64,000 bases of DNA from Stappia stellulata DSM 5886 (GCF_000423705.1 NZ_AUIM01000012.1:124001-188000); one strand, 5' to 3'. Shown: positions 35,833 through 46,489, counted from the first letter of the stretch. A program made the numbers and translations. Notes: generated by a model from the sequence alone, not told the origin.

Positions 35833-37041
35833 ATGAACATCAAGAGCATCCTGCTCGGCGCTTCCGCAGCTGCCCTGGCAGCCACGGGCGCACAGGCCGC
35901 CGACCTTCCGGTCGCTCCGGAGCCGGTCGACTACGTTCGCGTTTGCGACGCTTTCGGCACGGGCTTCTTCTACATCCCGGGTACCGAGACCTGCCTGAAG
36001 ATCGGTGGCGGTGTCCGCGCTGAATTCCGCGTGTTCGACGTTCTCGACAACGGCGGTTCCGCTTGGGACAATCGTTCCGACGACAGCACCGGCATGCGTG
36101 CTCGCGGTTACATGAACTTCGACAGCCGCACCAACACCGAGTATGGCCTGCTGCGCACCTACGTGGCTGCGTACATCACGGTCGACAACTCGGGCGGCGC
36201 TGGCCTGACGCTTGACGAAGCCTTCATCCAGCTCGGCGGTTTCGTCGCTGGTCGCACCGGTTCGTACTTTGACTTCTACACCGGCGACAACTGGGGTTCG
36301 GTCCTGAACCAGGGCTTCGCGGATAACGGCGACGTCAACCTGTTCGCTTACACCTTCCAGTTCGGCAACGGCTTCTCGGCCTCGGCCTCGGTGGAAGTTG
36401 GTTCGGACCGTCGCGCCAACATCTTCGCTCTGGGCCTTCCGGCTGCGGGCTTCGGCTACGGCGGTGACAAGGTTCCGGATTTCGTCGCCAACCTGCGCGT
36501 CGACCAGGGCTGGGGTTCTGCTCAGCTGATGGGTGCCCTGCACCACGTCTATGGCGTCGCACCGGGCTTCGCTCCTGTGTCTACTGGCAAGGGCAAGCTT
36601 GGCTGGGCGATCGGCGCCGGCGCCACGTTCAACCTGCCGATGATCGCAGCTGGCGACAGCTTCTCGATCCAGGCCGCCTACTCGCAGGGCGCAGTCGGCT
36701 ACGTGAACGCCAACTTCGCGAACGCCGCGTTCTCCGACGCGTCCTACACCGCAGCGGGTGGCCTGAAGCTCTCCAGCGCTTGGGGCATCGGTGCAGGCTT
36801 CACGCACTTCTGGACCCCGGCGATCTCCTCGTCGCTGACCGCGAACTACTCGCGTCTCGACCAGGCTGCCGGCGGTGCCGACTTCAACGAGATCAACGTT
36901 CAGGGTAACGTTGGCTGGCGTCCGGTTTCCGGCCTCTATGTCGGTGCCGAGCTCGAGTACCGCAACCGCGACTTCCGCGCGGCTGGCGCTGCTTCCGACG
37001 ACGCTCTGGTCGGTATCCTCCGCGTGCAGCGCACGTTCTAA
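35833..37041 (+). CDS. Alphaproteobacterial porin (Omp2b-like)
   Basis: 402 residues: signal peptide MNIKSILLGASAAALAATGAQA, then the family start ADLPVAPEPVDYVRVCDAFGTGFFYIPG...CLKIGG with two conserved cysteines, and repeated beta-strand patterns ending in an outer-membrane C terminus RVQRTF with terminal Phe for assembly. It forms a trimeric channel for small solutes. Codon choice differs from neighbours (more GCT, GTT and CGT), typical for a very highly expressed gene. A strong terminator follows directly. Confidence 0.95.
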   Translation: MNIKSILLGASAAALAATGAQAADLPVAPEPVDYVRVCDAFGTGFFYIPGTETCLKIGGGVRAEFRVFDVLDNGGSAWDNRSDDSTGMRARGYMNFDSRTNTEYGLLRTYVAAYITVDNSGGAGLTLDEAFIQLGGFVAGRTGSYFDFYTGDNWGSVLNQGFADNGDVNLFAYTFQFGNGFSASASVEVGSDRRANIFALGLPAAGFGYGGDKVPDFVANLRVDQGWGSAQLMGALHHVYGVAPGFAPVSTGKGKLGWAIGAGATFNLPMIAAGDSFSIQAAYSQGAVGYVNANFANAAFSDASYTAAGGLKLSSAWGIGAGFTHFWTPAISSSLTANYSRLDQAAGGADFNEINVQGNVGWRPVSGLYVGAELEYRNRDFRAAGAASDDALVGILRVQRTF

Positions 37042-37063
37042 TTCAATCCTCACGGATTGGATG

Positions 37064-37093
37064 AAAGCCCGGCGGGAAACCGCCGGGCTTTTT
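37064..37093 (+). terminator. Terminator of the porin gene
   Basis: A perfect 12-bp stem AAAGCCCGGCGG / CCGCCGGGCTTT with loop GAAA followed by TT. Confidence 0.92.
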
Positions 37094-37143
37094 CTTTGCC
37101 GGGTCGCGCAAGCTTCGTTCGAATGGCTGCGTGACAGGACATG

Positions 37144-37176
37144 AAAAAGGGCCGTCCGGTATCCGGGCGGCCCTTT
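37144..37176 (-). terminator. Terminator of the agl operon
   Basis: A 14-bp stem with one T-G wobble, loop TAT, ending on the minus strand in TTTTT. It lies 49 bases downstream of aglK, the last agl gene. Confidence 0.85.
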
Positions 37177-37224
37177 CGTCTGTGAACAACATGATGCTTG
37201 CCGGTTCAGCCGATGGCGGCGGTC

Positions 37225-38319
37225 TCAGGCGAGACGCCGAACGGCCTGTCCATCCGCGCCGAAGACATGGCAATCGCTGCCCTTCAATCCGATCCGCACA
37301 GTGCTGTCGATCGACTGCGGCGCGTCGCCGCCGGCACGCGCGGTAAGCAGGGTTCCGTCGGCAAGACGCACATAGAGAAAATGGCTTTCCCCCAGCTCCT
37401 CCACGACTTCCACGGTGCCGGAGATCGCCTGGTCCGTTTCTCCGTCGGCATGAAAGAGATGCTCCGGGCGGATGCCAAGCGTCACCCGGTCGCCGGCAGC
37501 GAGCGCGGTGGCGTTGACGGCCGCGAGCACCTCTCCGCCGCCGGGCAGCGCGAGCCTTGCCCCATCGTTGCGCGGTTCCAGCACGTCGCAGGCGATAAAA
37601 TTCATCTGCGGCGAGCCGATGAAGCCGGCGACGAAGAGGTTCTGCGGATGATGGTAAAGGTCGAGCGGAGCGCCGACCTGTTCGACCTTGCCGGCGGAGA
37701 GCACCACGATCTTGTCGGCCAGCGTCATGGCCTCGACCTGATCGTGGGTGACATAGACCATTGTCGCGTTCATGCGCTCGTGCAGCTTGGCGATCTCGAT
37801 GCGCATCTGGACCCGCAAGGAGGCATCGAGATTGGAGAGAGGTTCGTCGAACAGGAAAACCTTCGGGTTGCGCACGATGGCGCGTCCGATGGCGACCCGC
37901 TGGCGTTGTCCGCCCGAGAGCTGTTTGGGCAATCGCTCGAGAAGGTCCGCCAATTCCAGCGTTTCGGCCGCGGCCCGTACCTTGGTCTCGATGTCACCCT
38001 TGTCGGCCTTTGACAACTTCAGGCCGAAGGCCATGTTTTCGTAGACGGTCATATGAGGGTAGAGCGCGTAGGACTGGAACACCATCGCGATGCCGCGTTC
38101 CTTGGGCGTCTTTTCGGTAACATCCTCGCCGTCGATTTCCAGCGCGCCGGCGGTGATGTCCTCAAGCCCTGCGATCAGGCGCAGGAGTGTGGACTTGCCG
38201 CAGCCGGATGGCCCGACGAAGACCACGAACTCCCTGTCGCGGACGTGCAGGTCGATCCCGTGGATCGCCTCGACCCGTCCGAACGACTTGCGCACCTGCC
38301 TGAGAATGACCTCCGCCAT
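37225..38319 (-). CDS. aglK: ABC transporter ATP-binding protein for alpha-glucosides
   Basis: 364-residue sugar-importer ATPase of the MalK/UgpC type. Walker A GPSGCGKS is at 36-43, the signature QLSGGQRQRVAIGRAI, Walker B VFLFDEPLSNLDA, and a C-terminal regulatory TOBE domain with RPEHLFHADG. ATG at 38319 with GGAGGA upstream; a longer start at 38346 is open but weaker. It is the last gene of aglEFGAK and powers uptake of sucrose, maltose or trehalose. The UgpC family often serves several sugar transporters. Confidence 0.93.
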   Translation of the reverse strand: MAEVILRQVRKSFGRVEAIHGIDLHVRDREFVVFVGPSGCGKSTLLRLIAGLEDITAGALEIDGEDVTEKTPKERGIAMVFQSYALYPHMTVYENMAFGLKLSKADKGDIETKVRAAAETLELADLLERLPKQLSGGQRQRVAIGRAIVRNPKVFLFDEPLSNLDASLRVQMRIEIAKLHERMNATMVYVTHDQVEAMTLADKIVVLSAGKVEQVGAPLDLYHHPQNLFVAGFIGSPQMNFIACDVLEPRNDGARLALPGGGEVLAAVNATALAAGDRVTLGIRPEHLFHADGETDQAISGTVEVVEELGESHFLYVRLADGTLLTARAGGDAPQSIDSTVRIGLKGSDCHVFGADGQAVRRLA

Positions 38320-38364
38320 ATCCGTCCTCCGTTCCCCCTCCGCCACGGCGCTCGGGCGTTGTTG

Positions 38365-40056
38365 CTATCGCGTCCGCGAGCGGGAAATTTGCGCGAAAAC
38401 CGCATCGAACGGTTCAAGGCGTAGCTGCGTTACATCGCCAGCCAGCTCGATTTCGCCGGTGAAATCGGGGGCGTCGAGGAGCCTGGCGCAAGAAAGACCG
38501 TCAAGCGCCGCGCGCGCCGGCGTCGGCCCGAGATTGAAGGCGCAAAGCATTTCTTGTCCGTCAAGGACACGCAGGAAGGCGAGGATCGGCTCCGGGGTAT
38601 CGAGCAGAACAATGTCCCCGGACACCAGCGCCGGCTGATCGCGCCGCCAACTGAGAAACCGCCGGGTGCGGTGGAGCGACGATGCCGGATCGGCCTCCTG
38701 TCGGGTGACGGAGCGCGCGCGGTGTTCGTCGGGGATCGGCAGCCAGGCGGTGGCCCGGGAAAACCCCGTTTGCGGCGCGTTGTCGTCCCACGGCATGGGG
38801 GTCCGGCAGCCGTCGCGTCCGCGAAACTCCGGCCAGAATTCCTTGCCGTAGGGGTCCTGGATATGTTCGAAGGCGACCTCCGCTTCCTGCAGGCCCAGTT
38901 CCTCGCCCTGATAGAGGCAGGGCGTGCCGCGCAGGGAGGTGACAAGGGCGACGATCAGCGGCGCGAAGGCTTCGGGCGGATGCACTCCGCCCCAGCGCGT
39001 GACCACTCGGGGCACATCGTGGTTCGACACCGCCCAGCTCGGCCAGCCGTCGCCAATGCAGGATTCCATCGCGCGAATAGTGCGGCGGATATAGGCGGCG
39101 GAGGAATCGGTTGTCAGAAGGTCGAAGCCATAGGCCATGTGTAGCCGTTTTCCGGCTTGCGTGTAGGCGGCCGTCGTTGCGAATGGGTCGTGGTCTGAAC
39201 CGATCTCGCCAACCATCGTCACATGGCGATAGCTGTCGGTCAGCGCGCGCAATCGCTCCAGGAAAACGAGGTTTTCGGGCCGGGTCTTGTCATGAACATG
39301 GTCTTGATAGGAGTAAGGATTGGACCGTTCGACGCCGGAGATCGGCTTTCCCGGCGGCAGCGGCGGATTGTCCCTGAGCGCCTTGTCGTGAAAATAGAAG
39401 TTCACGGTATCGAGGCGAAAGCCGTCGACGCCGCGCTCCAGCCAGAAACGGGCGGCATCGAGCACCGCATCCTGGACTTGCGCATTGTGAAAGTTGAGAT
39501 CCGGCTGGCTCGTCAGAAAATTATGCAAATAGTACTGACGGCGGCGGGTGTCCCAGGCCCAGGCCGATCCGCCGAAGATCGACAGCCAGTTGTTGGGCGG
39601 GGTGCCATCCGCGCGTGGATCCGCCCAGACGTACCAGTCGGCACGGGCGTTGTCGCGACTTGCACGGCTTTGCTTGAACCAGGGATGCCGGTCTGAGGTG
39701 TGCGAAATGACGAGATCGATGATCACCTTGAGATCGCGATCATGCGCGGCGGCAATCAGCCGGTCGAAATCCTCCAGCGTTCCGAAGATCGGATCGACGT
39801 CGGTGAAATCCGACACGTCGTATCCGAAATCATCCATCGGGGACGGGTAGAAAGGCGAGATCCAGATGGCATCGACCCCGAGGCTCTCGACGTGGTCGAG
39901 CTTGGCGGTGATACCGGCCAGATCGCCGATGCCGTTTCCGTCGGTGTCGTAGAAGGAGCGCGGATAGATCTGGTAGATCACAGCGCCGCGCCACCAGTCG
40001 GGGTGGGTTGCGTGGCGCGGACCGGTTGCCGGCTCGGTGACGGACAGTGGAAGCAT
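38365..40056 (-). CDS. aglA: Alpha-glucosidase (GH13)
   Basis: 563 residues of GH13 subfamily 23 type, cytoplasmic. Catalytic residues are Asp216 in GFRLDTVNF, Glu284 in MVGEIGS and Asp347 in VSNHDVPR, with ISPFYPSPMDDFGYDVSDF near the N terminus. It splits imported alpha-glucosides such as sucrose and maltose to monosaccharides. Embedded between the permease and ATPase genes as in Sinorhizobium aglEFGAK. Confidence 0.94.
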   Translation of the reverse strand: MLPLSVTEPATGPRHATHPDWWRGAVIYQIYPRSFYDTDGNGIGDLAGITAKLDHVESLGVDAIWISPFYPSPMDDFGYDVSDFTDVDPIFGTLEDFDRLIAAAHDRDLKVIIDLVISHTSDRHPWFKQSRASRDNARADWYVWADPRADGTPPNNWLSIFGGSAWAWDTRRRQYYLHNFLTSQPDLNFHNAQVQDAVLDAARFWLERGVDGFRLDTVNFYFHDKALRDNPPLPPGKPISGVERSNPYSYQDHVHDKTRPENLVFLERLRALTDSYRHVTMVGEIGSDHDPFATTAAYTQAGKRLHMAYGFDLLTTDSSAAYIRRTIRAMESCIGDGWPSWAVSNHDVPRVVTRWGGVHPPEAFAPLIVALVTSLRGTPCLYQGEELGLQEAEVAFEHIQDPYGKEFWPEFRGRDGCRTPMPWDDNAPQTGFSRATAWLPIPDEHRARSVTRQEADPASSLHRTRRFLSWRRDQPALVSGDIVLLDTPEPILAFLRVLDGQEMLCAFNLGPTPARAALDGLSCARLLDAPDFTGEIELAGDVTQLRLEPFDAVFAQISRSRTR

Positions 40057-40063
40057 GAACGGA

Positions 40064-40893
<830 letters not shown>

Positions 40894-40897
<4 letters not shown>

Positions 40898-41853
40898 CTC
40901 GTCTCCCCGCCGAGCCGGACCTTGCCGAGCGTGATGGTCGCGATCGTGAGCGCCGCGATCACCAGGAACAAGAGGGTCGAGGCTGCGGAACCGTAGCCGA
41001 CTTCCTGGAAATCGACGAGCTGCTGGCGTGCATAGACCGACATTGACATCGTGTCGGAGGAATTCGACGTTAGCACATAGATCAGATCGAAGATGCGAAG
41101 TGCGTCGAGGGCACGGAAGATCACCGCGACCATGATCGCCGGCTTGATCAGCGGCAGGGTGACCTTGAAGAACACCTTCACGGGATGAATGCCGTCGACC
41201 CTTGCGGCTTCGTAGCAGTCGGAGGGCAGCATTTGCAGCCCGGCGAGGATCAGGAGCGCCATGAAGGGGGTCGTCTTCCACACGTCGACCATGACGACCG
41301 CCCACATCGCGGTTTGCGGATCGGCCGTCCAGGCGACCGGCTGGGAGATCAGCCCGATGCCCATCAGGATGTCGTTCAGGACGCCGAACTGGTCGTGCAG
41401 CATCCAGCCCCACATCTTGGCGGAGACAATGGTGGGGATCGCCCAGGGAATGAGAACGGCGGCGCGCACGAGGGCGCGGCCCTTGAAGTTGGCGTTGAGC
41501 ACCAGTGCGACAATCAGCCCGAGCGCGGTTTCGATGGAGACGGAGACGGCGGAAAACCAGATTGTGTTCCACACGGCATTCCACCATGAGGGATCGACGA
41601 TCAACCCATAGGCCTCGCCGTCATAGACCGAATAGTAATTTTCCAGACCGATGAACTGTGTGGCGGAGAGGTCCGCCAGACTGGCGTCTGTGAAGCCGAA
41701 CCAGATGGTGCGCACGAGCGGCCATCCGGCGACAAGGGCCAGCACCACGATCATCGGCGTCAGGAACAGCCAGGCGGATCTCAGCCGCGACCGCGACAGG
41801 CGCGAGCGCCGGGCGGGCGTGGCGGCAGCTGTGGTCAGGGCGATGTCGCTCAT
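40894..41853 (-). CDS. aglF: Alpha-glucoside ABC transporter permease
   Basis: 319 residues, MalF-like with six helices and the coupling loop LPSDCYEAARVDGIHPVKVFFKVTLPLIKP. Its periplasmic region has the FTDASLADL and SVYDGEAYG segments typical of AglF. It follows aglE after 143 bases; the gap holds no gene. Confidence 0.93.
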
Positions 41854-41996
41854 CGGCTTTGGATCCGGTTTGTCCGCGCGGGCACCGCAGGAGGTGTCGA
41901 ACGGGGCCGCGCGGGACGCGGCGGCGGGGGCCGCCGGTGAGACGCGGGCAGGCGGTCGAACCGCCCGGCCCGGGTGTTCGGGAACGGCGGTGGGGC

Positions 41997-43283
41997 CTAC
42001 CAGCCGCGCCGCTTGATCCGCTTCAACTCGCTTTCGAGATCCGCCATTGCCGTTGCGGCATCGCTCTTGCCGGACAGAACGTCGTGCGAGGCGTTCCAGA
42101 AGGCGTTCGACACGCGATTGTACTTTGTGCCGGTCACGCGGGACGGCCGGGCAACGGCATTGGTGAAGGTCTCGTAGAGATCGCCGAAGAAGGGCGCGGC
42201 GGCAAGCACGTCCTCGTCTTCATAAAGCGCCGCGATCGTCGGGTTGTAGGTGCCCTCGATGGCGCGACGCTTCTGCTCGGCCTCGCTCGTCAGATACATC
42301 ACCAGGTCGGCGGCGATCTCCGGATGCGCGGAATACTTGGACACCGAAAGCTGCCAGCCGCCAAGCGTACCGGTGTTCTTGCCGTCCGGGCCGCCCCTGG
42401 GAAGGGCGGTGACCCCGATTTTTCCCTTCACCGGGCTGTCCGCGGAATTGCCAAGACCCCAGGCATAGGGCCAGTTGCGCATGAAGACGGCATTGCCGGA
42501 CTGGAACACCCCGCGTGCCTCTTCCTCGGCATAGTTGAGCACGCCGTCGGGAGAAATCTCGCCCACCCAGGAGCCGGCGAGTTCGAATGCCGCGATGGCC
42601 TTGGGATTGTTGATGGTGATCTCGCCGTCGGCGCCGACGATCTCGCCGCCGCCGAAACTGTCGACCCACTCGAGCGCGTCGCAGGTCAGCCCCTCATAGG
42701 CCTTGCCCTGAAAGACGAAGCCCCAGAGCGTGTCCATGCCCGCCGCGCGTTCGGCATCCTGGATGTATTTTGCCGTTTCGGTGAGCTCCTGCCAGGTCGC
42801 GGGCACCGGCCGGCCGTGTTTTTCCAGGAGGTCCTTGCGGTAGTAGAGAAGCCCGGCGTCCGTGTACCAGGGCATGGCGACAAGCGATCCGCCAACCGTG
42901 TTGTTCTCCACGATCGGCGCGAAATGCGCCTCCTCCGCGCCCTGCGAATAGGCGGCGAGGTCAATGAAGTGATTGCCGAGAATGCCGGGCCAGATGACGT
43001 CGATCTGGAAGACGTCGATGTCGTCCGCGCCGGAGGCCAGAAGCTGCTGATACAGCGCGAGCCGTTCCGTCGTCGAGTTCGGCGTCGACACGATCTTGAC
43101 CGTATTGCCGGTCTTTTCCGCCCAGGCGTCAGCGCCGGATTTGCACAATTCCAGCTCGATGCCGACCGCGCCGCAGGATATCGAGATCTCGGCGGCCTGC
43201 GCGCCGGCGTGGCCGAAGGCGAGGGGAGCGAGCAAGGGCACCGCAAGAGCGGTCGCGGCCACTAGGGAATTGCGCAGCATCAT
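41997..43283 (-). CDS. aglE: Periplasmic alpha-glucoside-binding protein
   Basis: 428 residues, type I extracellular solute-binding protein with a signal peptide (hydrophobic to about residue 25, cleavage AQA before AEISIS). The stretch PWYTDAGLLYYRKDLLEKHGRPVPATWQEL is typical of sugar-binding proteins. ATG at 43283 with CGGAGGACC upstream. First gene of the agl operon, preceded by the AglR-type operator; it delivers alpha-glucosides to AglFG. Confidence 0.93.
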   Translation of the reverse strand: MMLRNSLVAATALAVPLLAPLAFGHAGAQAAEISISCGAVGIELELCKSGADAWAEKTGNTVKIVSTPNSTTERLALYQQLLASGADDIDVFQIDVIWPGILGNHFIDLAAYSQGAEEAHFAPIVENNTVGGSLVAMPWYTDAGLLYYRKDLLEKHGRPVPATWQELTETAKYIQDAERAAGMDTLWGFVFQGKAYEGLTCDALEWVDSFGGGEIVGADGEITINNPKAIAAFELAGSWVGEISPDGVLNYAEEEARGVFQSGNAVFMRNWPYAWGLGNSADSPVKGKIGVTALPRGGPDGKNTGTLGGWQLSVSKYSAHPEIAADLVMYLTSEAEQKRRAIEGTYNPTIAALYEDEDVLAAAPFFGDLYETFTNAVARPSRVTGTKYNRVSNAFWNASHDVLSGKSDAATAMADLESELKRIKRRGW

Positions 43284-43524
43284 GGTCCTCCGGTTGGGTT
43301 GCGGTCCGGTTTCTCGCTTGCGCGGCCGGCTTCTTGTCTTCTTCCGCCTGTCTCATTCGCGCCGACGCGCGCCGCTCGAGTGCCGCACGAACGCAGGCGG
43401 GATGCGTCCGTGCCTGGCGAAATGGGGTCCGAAAAGGGGGCGGATAACGGTGCGGGTCATGCCATGCAGCCCCGTTTCGTTCGGGGCGTTTTGCCTGAGC
43501 GAACCGTCAGCATTCGCGCCCCTC

Positions 43525-43538
43525 CCAAAGCGCTTTGG
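43525..43538. promoter_or_regulatory. AglR operator, copy 1
   Basis: CCAAAGCGCTTTGG, a perfect palindrome with the central CG typical of LacI-family operators. It lies about 240 bases upstream of aglE. Confidence 0.85.
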
Positions 43539-43778
43539 AGAAAGAGCGTGCCGGATCGCTCGATGCGTGTCAAGAGAGTGAATTATACCTTCGGTTGTGC
43601 AGGGCGGAATGGCAGATTTGCGATGCATCATGAAAATCGCTGGATATCGGTCTTTCAAAGCCCTTAGGTTAGAGGAAGCAGGTGCCGGTGGACCGGGAAG
43701 TCGGGGGTTTTCAGGGCGGCGGTTGTGACGTTCCTCAGGAATACGCTTGTAAAACCTGCTTCGATATATGAGCGCTTC

Positions 43779-43792
43779 CAAAGCGCTTTGGG
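43779..43792. promoter_or_regulatory. AglR operator, copy 2
   Basis: An identical CCAAAGCGCTTTGG palindrome, 254 bases from copy 1 and about 195 bases before the aglR start. Two exact copies suggest DNA looping and autoregulation. Confidence 0.85.
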
Positions 43793-43987
43793 TTCAGGGG
43801 TGCCAAGACGTGCGATGCGGCGGTTGCGCGGGGGGGGGCTGTCACGCGCAGGGCTGTGACGGCCTTGCGGGCGTCGGCTTGCAACGGGGCGGGCCGTTAA
43901 CGGGGCGTGCTGTCTGATCGAAGCGCCCCGGTTGCACACGCACCGGGGCGAAAAGGACGACAGCGCCTTGTCGAAAAGGAAGATCGG

Positions 43988-45010
43988 GTGAACTTGCGGG
44001 AACTCTCCGCCCATCTGGGCCTGTCCCAGACCACGGTGAGCCGGGCGCTCAACGGCTATGGCGATGTGGCGCCGGCCACCCGGCGCAAGGTGGTCGAGGC
44101 GGCCGAGCGGGTCGGCTATCGCCCGAATTCCGGCGCCCGGCGGCTGGCCACCGGGCGTTCCCAGGCGCTCGGCATCGCCTTTCCCGTCGACCGAAATCTT
44201 TTGCTCGACCCGCATTTCATCGAGTTTATCGCAGGCGTTGCCGCCCATGCGGGCGAGCAGGGATATGACCTCACCGTCAGCCCCACCACGGGAACGGAAG
44301 GCGAGGTCTATCGCCGGTTCGCCCGCATGCGCACGGCCGATGCCGTGATCCTGTCCGGCCCTGTGCTGGAGGATCCGCGCATCGCGCTCCTGCGTGGACT
44401 GCAGCTGCCGTTCGTCGTGCACGGACGCACGCAAACGCCGCTTCCCTATGCCTTTGTCGACATCGACAATCACGGCGCGTTTCGCCAGGCCTGCCAACTG
44501 CTCCTCGACCTCGGTCACCGGCGGATCGGGCTGATCAACGGCGATGAAAGCCAGACCTTCGCTCGCGACCGGCGTGCGGGCTGGTCATCTGCACTGATGG
44601 CTGCGGGGCTGGTGGCTGCAACGGACGGCCTTGCGCGCGCCGGCGCGATGACGGAGGAAAACGGCTACCGCTTCGCCCGTGACCTGCTCGAAACGTCGCC
44701 ACGGCCGACGGGGCTGATCTGCTCCAGCGTGCTGCTGGCGTTCGGTGCCTATCGCGCTGTCCGCGATCTCGGCCTTGCGGTCGGCCGGGACGTTTCCGTC
44801 ATCGGCCACGATGACGAACTTCCCTTCCTGCGCCCGCACACGCTCGACCCGCCCTTGACCGTGACCCGCAGCCCGATTCGCAAGGCGGGAGAGCGTGTTG
44901 CCGATTTCGCCATCCGTCTTGCCACCGGTACGCCGATTGACCGGCTTGCCGAAATCAAGCCCGTGGATCTGGTCTATCGCGGGTCGACGGCCGCGCCGGA
45001 GGTCCGGTGA
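43988..45010 (+). CDS. aglR: LacI family repressor of the agl operon
   Basis: 340 residues from a GTG at 43988 with AGGAAG upstream. The helix-turn-helix is NLRELSAHLGLSQTTVSRALNGYGDV with the hinge SGARRLATGRSQ, followed by a periplasmic-binding-like sensor domain (DAVILSGPVLED, DIDNHGAF, LGHRRIGLINGD). It is divergent from aglEFGAK and two LacI-type operators lie between, so it is the agl repressor. An in-frame upstream start at 43907 is less likely. Confidence 0.92.
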   Translation: MNLRELSAHLGLSQTTVSRALNGYGDVAPATRRKVVEAAERVGYRPNSGARRLATGRSQALGIAFPVDRNLLLDPHFIEFIAGVAAHAGEQGYDLTVSPTTGTEGEVYRRFARMRTADAVILSGPVLEDPRIALLRGLQLPFVVHGRTQTPLPYAFVDIDNHGAFRQACQLLLDLGHRRIGLINGDESQTFARDRRAGWSSALMAAGLVAATDGLARAGAMTEENGYRFARDLLETSPRPTGLICSSVLLAFGAYRAVRDLGLAVGRDVSVIGHDDELPFLRPHTLDPPLTVTRSPIRKAGERVADFAIRLATGTPIDRLAEIKPVDLVYRGSTAAPEVR

Positions 45011-45053
45011 TCGTCTCAAGTCCGTCGTGAGTGGTGACGTATTTTTTAAAATG

Positions 45054-45065
45054 TCAAAGCTTTGA
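45054..45065. promoter_or_regulatory. Palindrome in the AT-rich region upstream of the thiolase
   Basis: TCAAAGCTTTGA is a perfect 12-bp palindrome in an AT-rich stretch (45039-45115) between aglR and the thiolase gene. It shares CAAAG/CTTTG arms with the AglR operator but with shorter spacing, so a different regulator is more likely. Confidence 0.4.
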
Positions 45066-45235
45066 TATTATTGAAATAATTAAATTTGTTTGACGTAATG
45101 GTAAAATAATCTCTTGCGCGTTTCGCGCCAAGGTGGAATTCTTGCCGCGATCCGATCGCCCCTGTCCGATCTGCCGCCGGCGCCTGGTATGTGCTCCGAC
45201 GCGCAGGGGACGCGCGACCAACAGGGAGGAAGCAG

Positions 45236-46402
45236 ATGACCGCTGCCATCGTGGGCTGGGCCCATACGCCGTTTGGAAAGCATGCCGAGGAAACCGTTGA
45301 AAGCCTGATCATCAGGGTCGCGCGCGACGCGCTTGCGGACGCGGGGCTGGAGGCCGGCGACGTCGACGAAATCGTTCTCGGTCATTTCAACGCGGGCTTT
45401 TCGGAACAGGATTTCACCGCTTCCCTGGTGTTGCAGGCCGACCCGGCGCTGCGCTTCAAGAAGGCGACGCGGGTCGAGAACGCCTGTGCCACCGGATCGG
45501 CGGCGGTGCATCAGGGCGTGCGCGCCGTGACATCCGGCGAGGCGCGGGTCGTGCTGGTGGTTGGCGTCGAGCAGATGACGACCACCCCCGGACCTGAGAT
45601 CGGCCGCAATCTGCTCAAGGCCTCCTATTTGCCGGAGGACGGTGACACGCCGGCCGGCTTTGCCGGCGTGTTCGGCAAGATCGCGCAGGGATATTTCCAG
45701 AAGTACGGCGACAAGTCCGACGCGCTCGCCGCGATTGCCGCCAAGAACCACAGGAACGGCGTGAACAATCCTTACGCCCAGATGCGCAAGGATCTCGGCT
45801 TCGACTTCTGCCGCACCGAGAGCGAGAAGAACCCCTTTGTCGCCGGCCCCTTGAAGCGCACCGACTGTTCGCTCGTTTCCGACGGCGCCGCGGCGCTGGT
45901 GCTCACCGATGTCGAAACCGCGCTCGGCCGCGACAAGGCGGTTGCCTTCCGCAGCCTCGCCCATGCGCAGGACTTCCTGCCGATGTCGAAGCGCGACATC
46001 CTGAGCTTCGAGGGCTGCGGCGCGGCCTGGAGCCGGGCGCTCGACAAGGCGGGCCTTGGCATCGAGGATCTGTCTTTCGTCGAGACCCACGACTGTTTCA
46101 CCATTGCCGAACTGATCGAATACGAGGCGATGGGCCTGACGAAGCCGGGCGAAGGGCATCGCGCCATTCTTGAAGGATGGACCGAGGCAGGCGGCAAGCT
46201 GCCGGTCAATCCCTCCGGCGGTCTGAAGGCCAAGGGACATCCTATCGGAGCAACGGGCGTATCCATGCACGTTCTGAGCGCCATGCAGCTTACGGGTCGC
46301 GCCGGAGACATTCAGGTCAAGGGCGCTGAACTCGGCGGCATCTTCAACATGGGCGGCGCGGCTGTCGCCAACTATGTGTCGGTGCTCCAGCCGCTGCGTT
46401 AG
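45236..46402 (+). CDS. Acetyl-CoA acetyltransferase (SCP2-type thiolase)
   Basis: 388 residues. The nucleophilic Cys84 sits in VENACATGSAAVHQG and the catalytic histidine in GLKAKGHPIGATG. The usual C-terminal cysteine motif is replaced by FNMGGAAVANY, as in SCP2-type thiolases and non-canonical degradative relatives. ATG at 45236 follows GGGAGGA. The gene stands alone behind an AT-rich promoter region, so substrate is unknown; it might serve the acyl-CoA pathway at 20.8-31 kb. Confidence 0.87.
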   Translation: MTAAIVGWAHTPFGKHAEETVESLIIRVARDALADAGLEAGDVDEIVLGHFNAGFSEQDFTASLVLQADPALRFKKATRVENACATGSAAVHQGVRAVTSGEARVVLVVGVEQMTTTPGPEIGRNLLKASYLPEDGDTPAGFAGVFGKIAQGYFQKYGDKSDALAAIAAKNHRNGVNNPYAQMRKDLGFDFCRTESEKNPFVAGPLKRTDCSLVSDGAAALVLTDVETALGRDKAVAFRSLAHAQDFLPMSKRDILSFEGCGAAWSRALDKAGLGIEDLSFVETHDCFTIAELIEYEAMGLTKPGEGHRAILEGWTEAGGKLPVNPSGGLKAKGHPIGATGVSMHVLSAMQLTGRAGDIQVKGAELGGIFNMGGAAVANYVSVLQPLR

Positions 46403-46489
46403 GCGGCTTTAGCGGCCTGCGAGGGTCAAAACGGGAGGCGCGATCACCGCGCGCCTTCCGGTCATCGCCTGCCTGTCGGGGGGGGCGCC

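Larger units (their letters stand above)
43284..43987. other. Divergent aglE/aglR regulatory region
   Basis: About 700 bases with no convincing gene. It contains two identical 14-bp palindromes at 43525-43538 and 43779-43792, a moderately AT-rich patch around 43560-43670, and a GC-rich part before aglR. Confidence 0.6.

Noticed and set aside
40898-41587. Upstream extension of the aglG frame over aglF
   Set aside because: aglG starts naturally at 40897 in an ATGA overlap with aglF; the extension is arginine-rich and without motifs.
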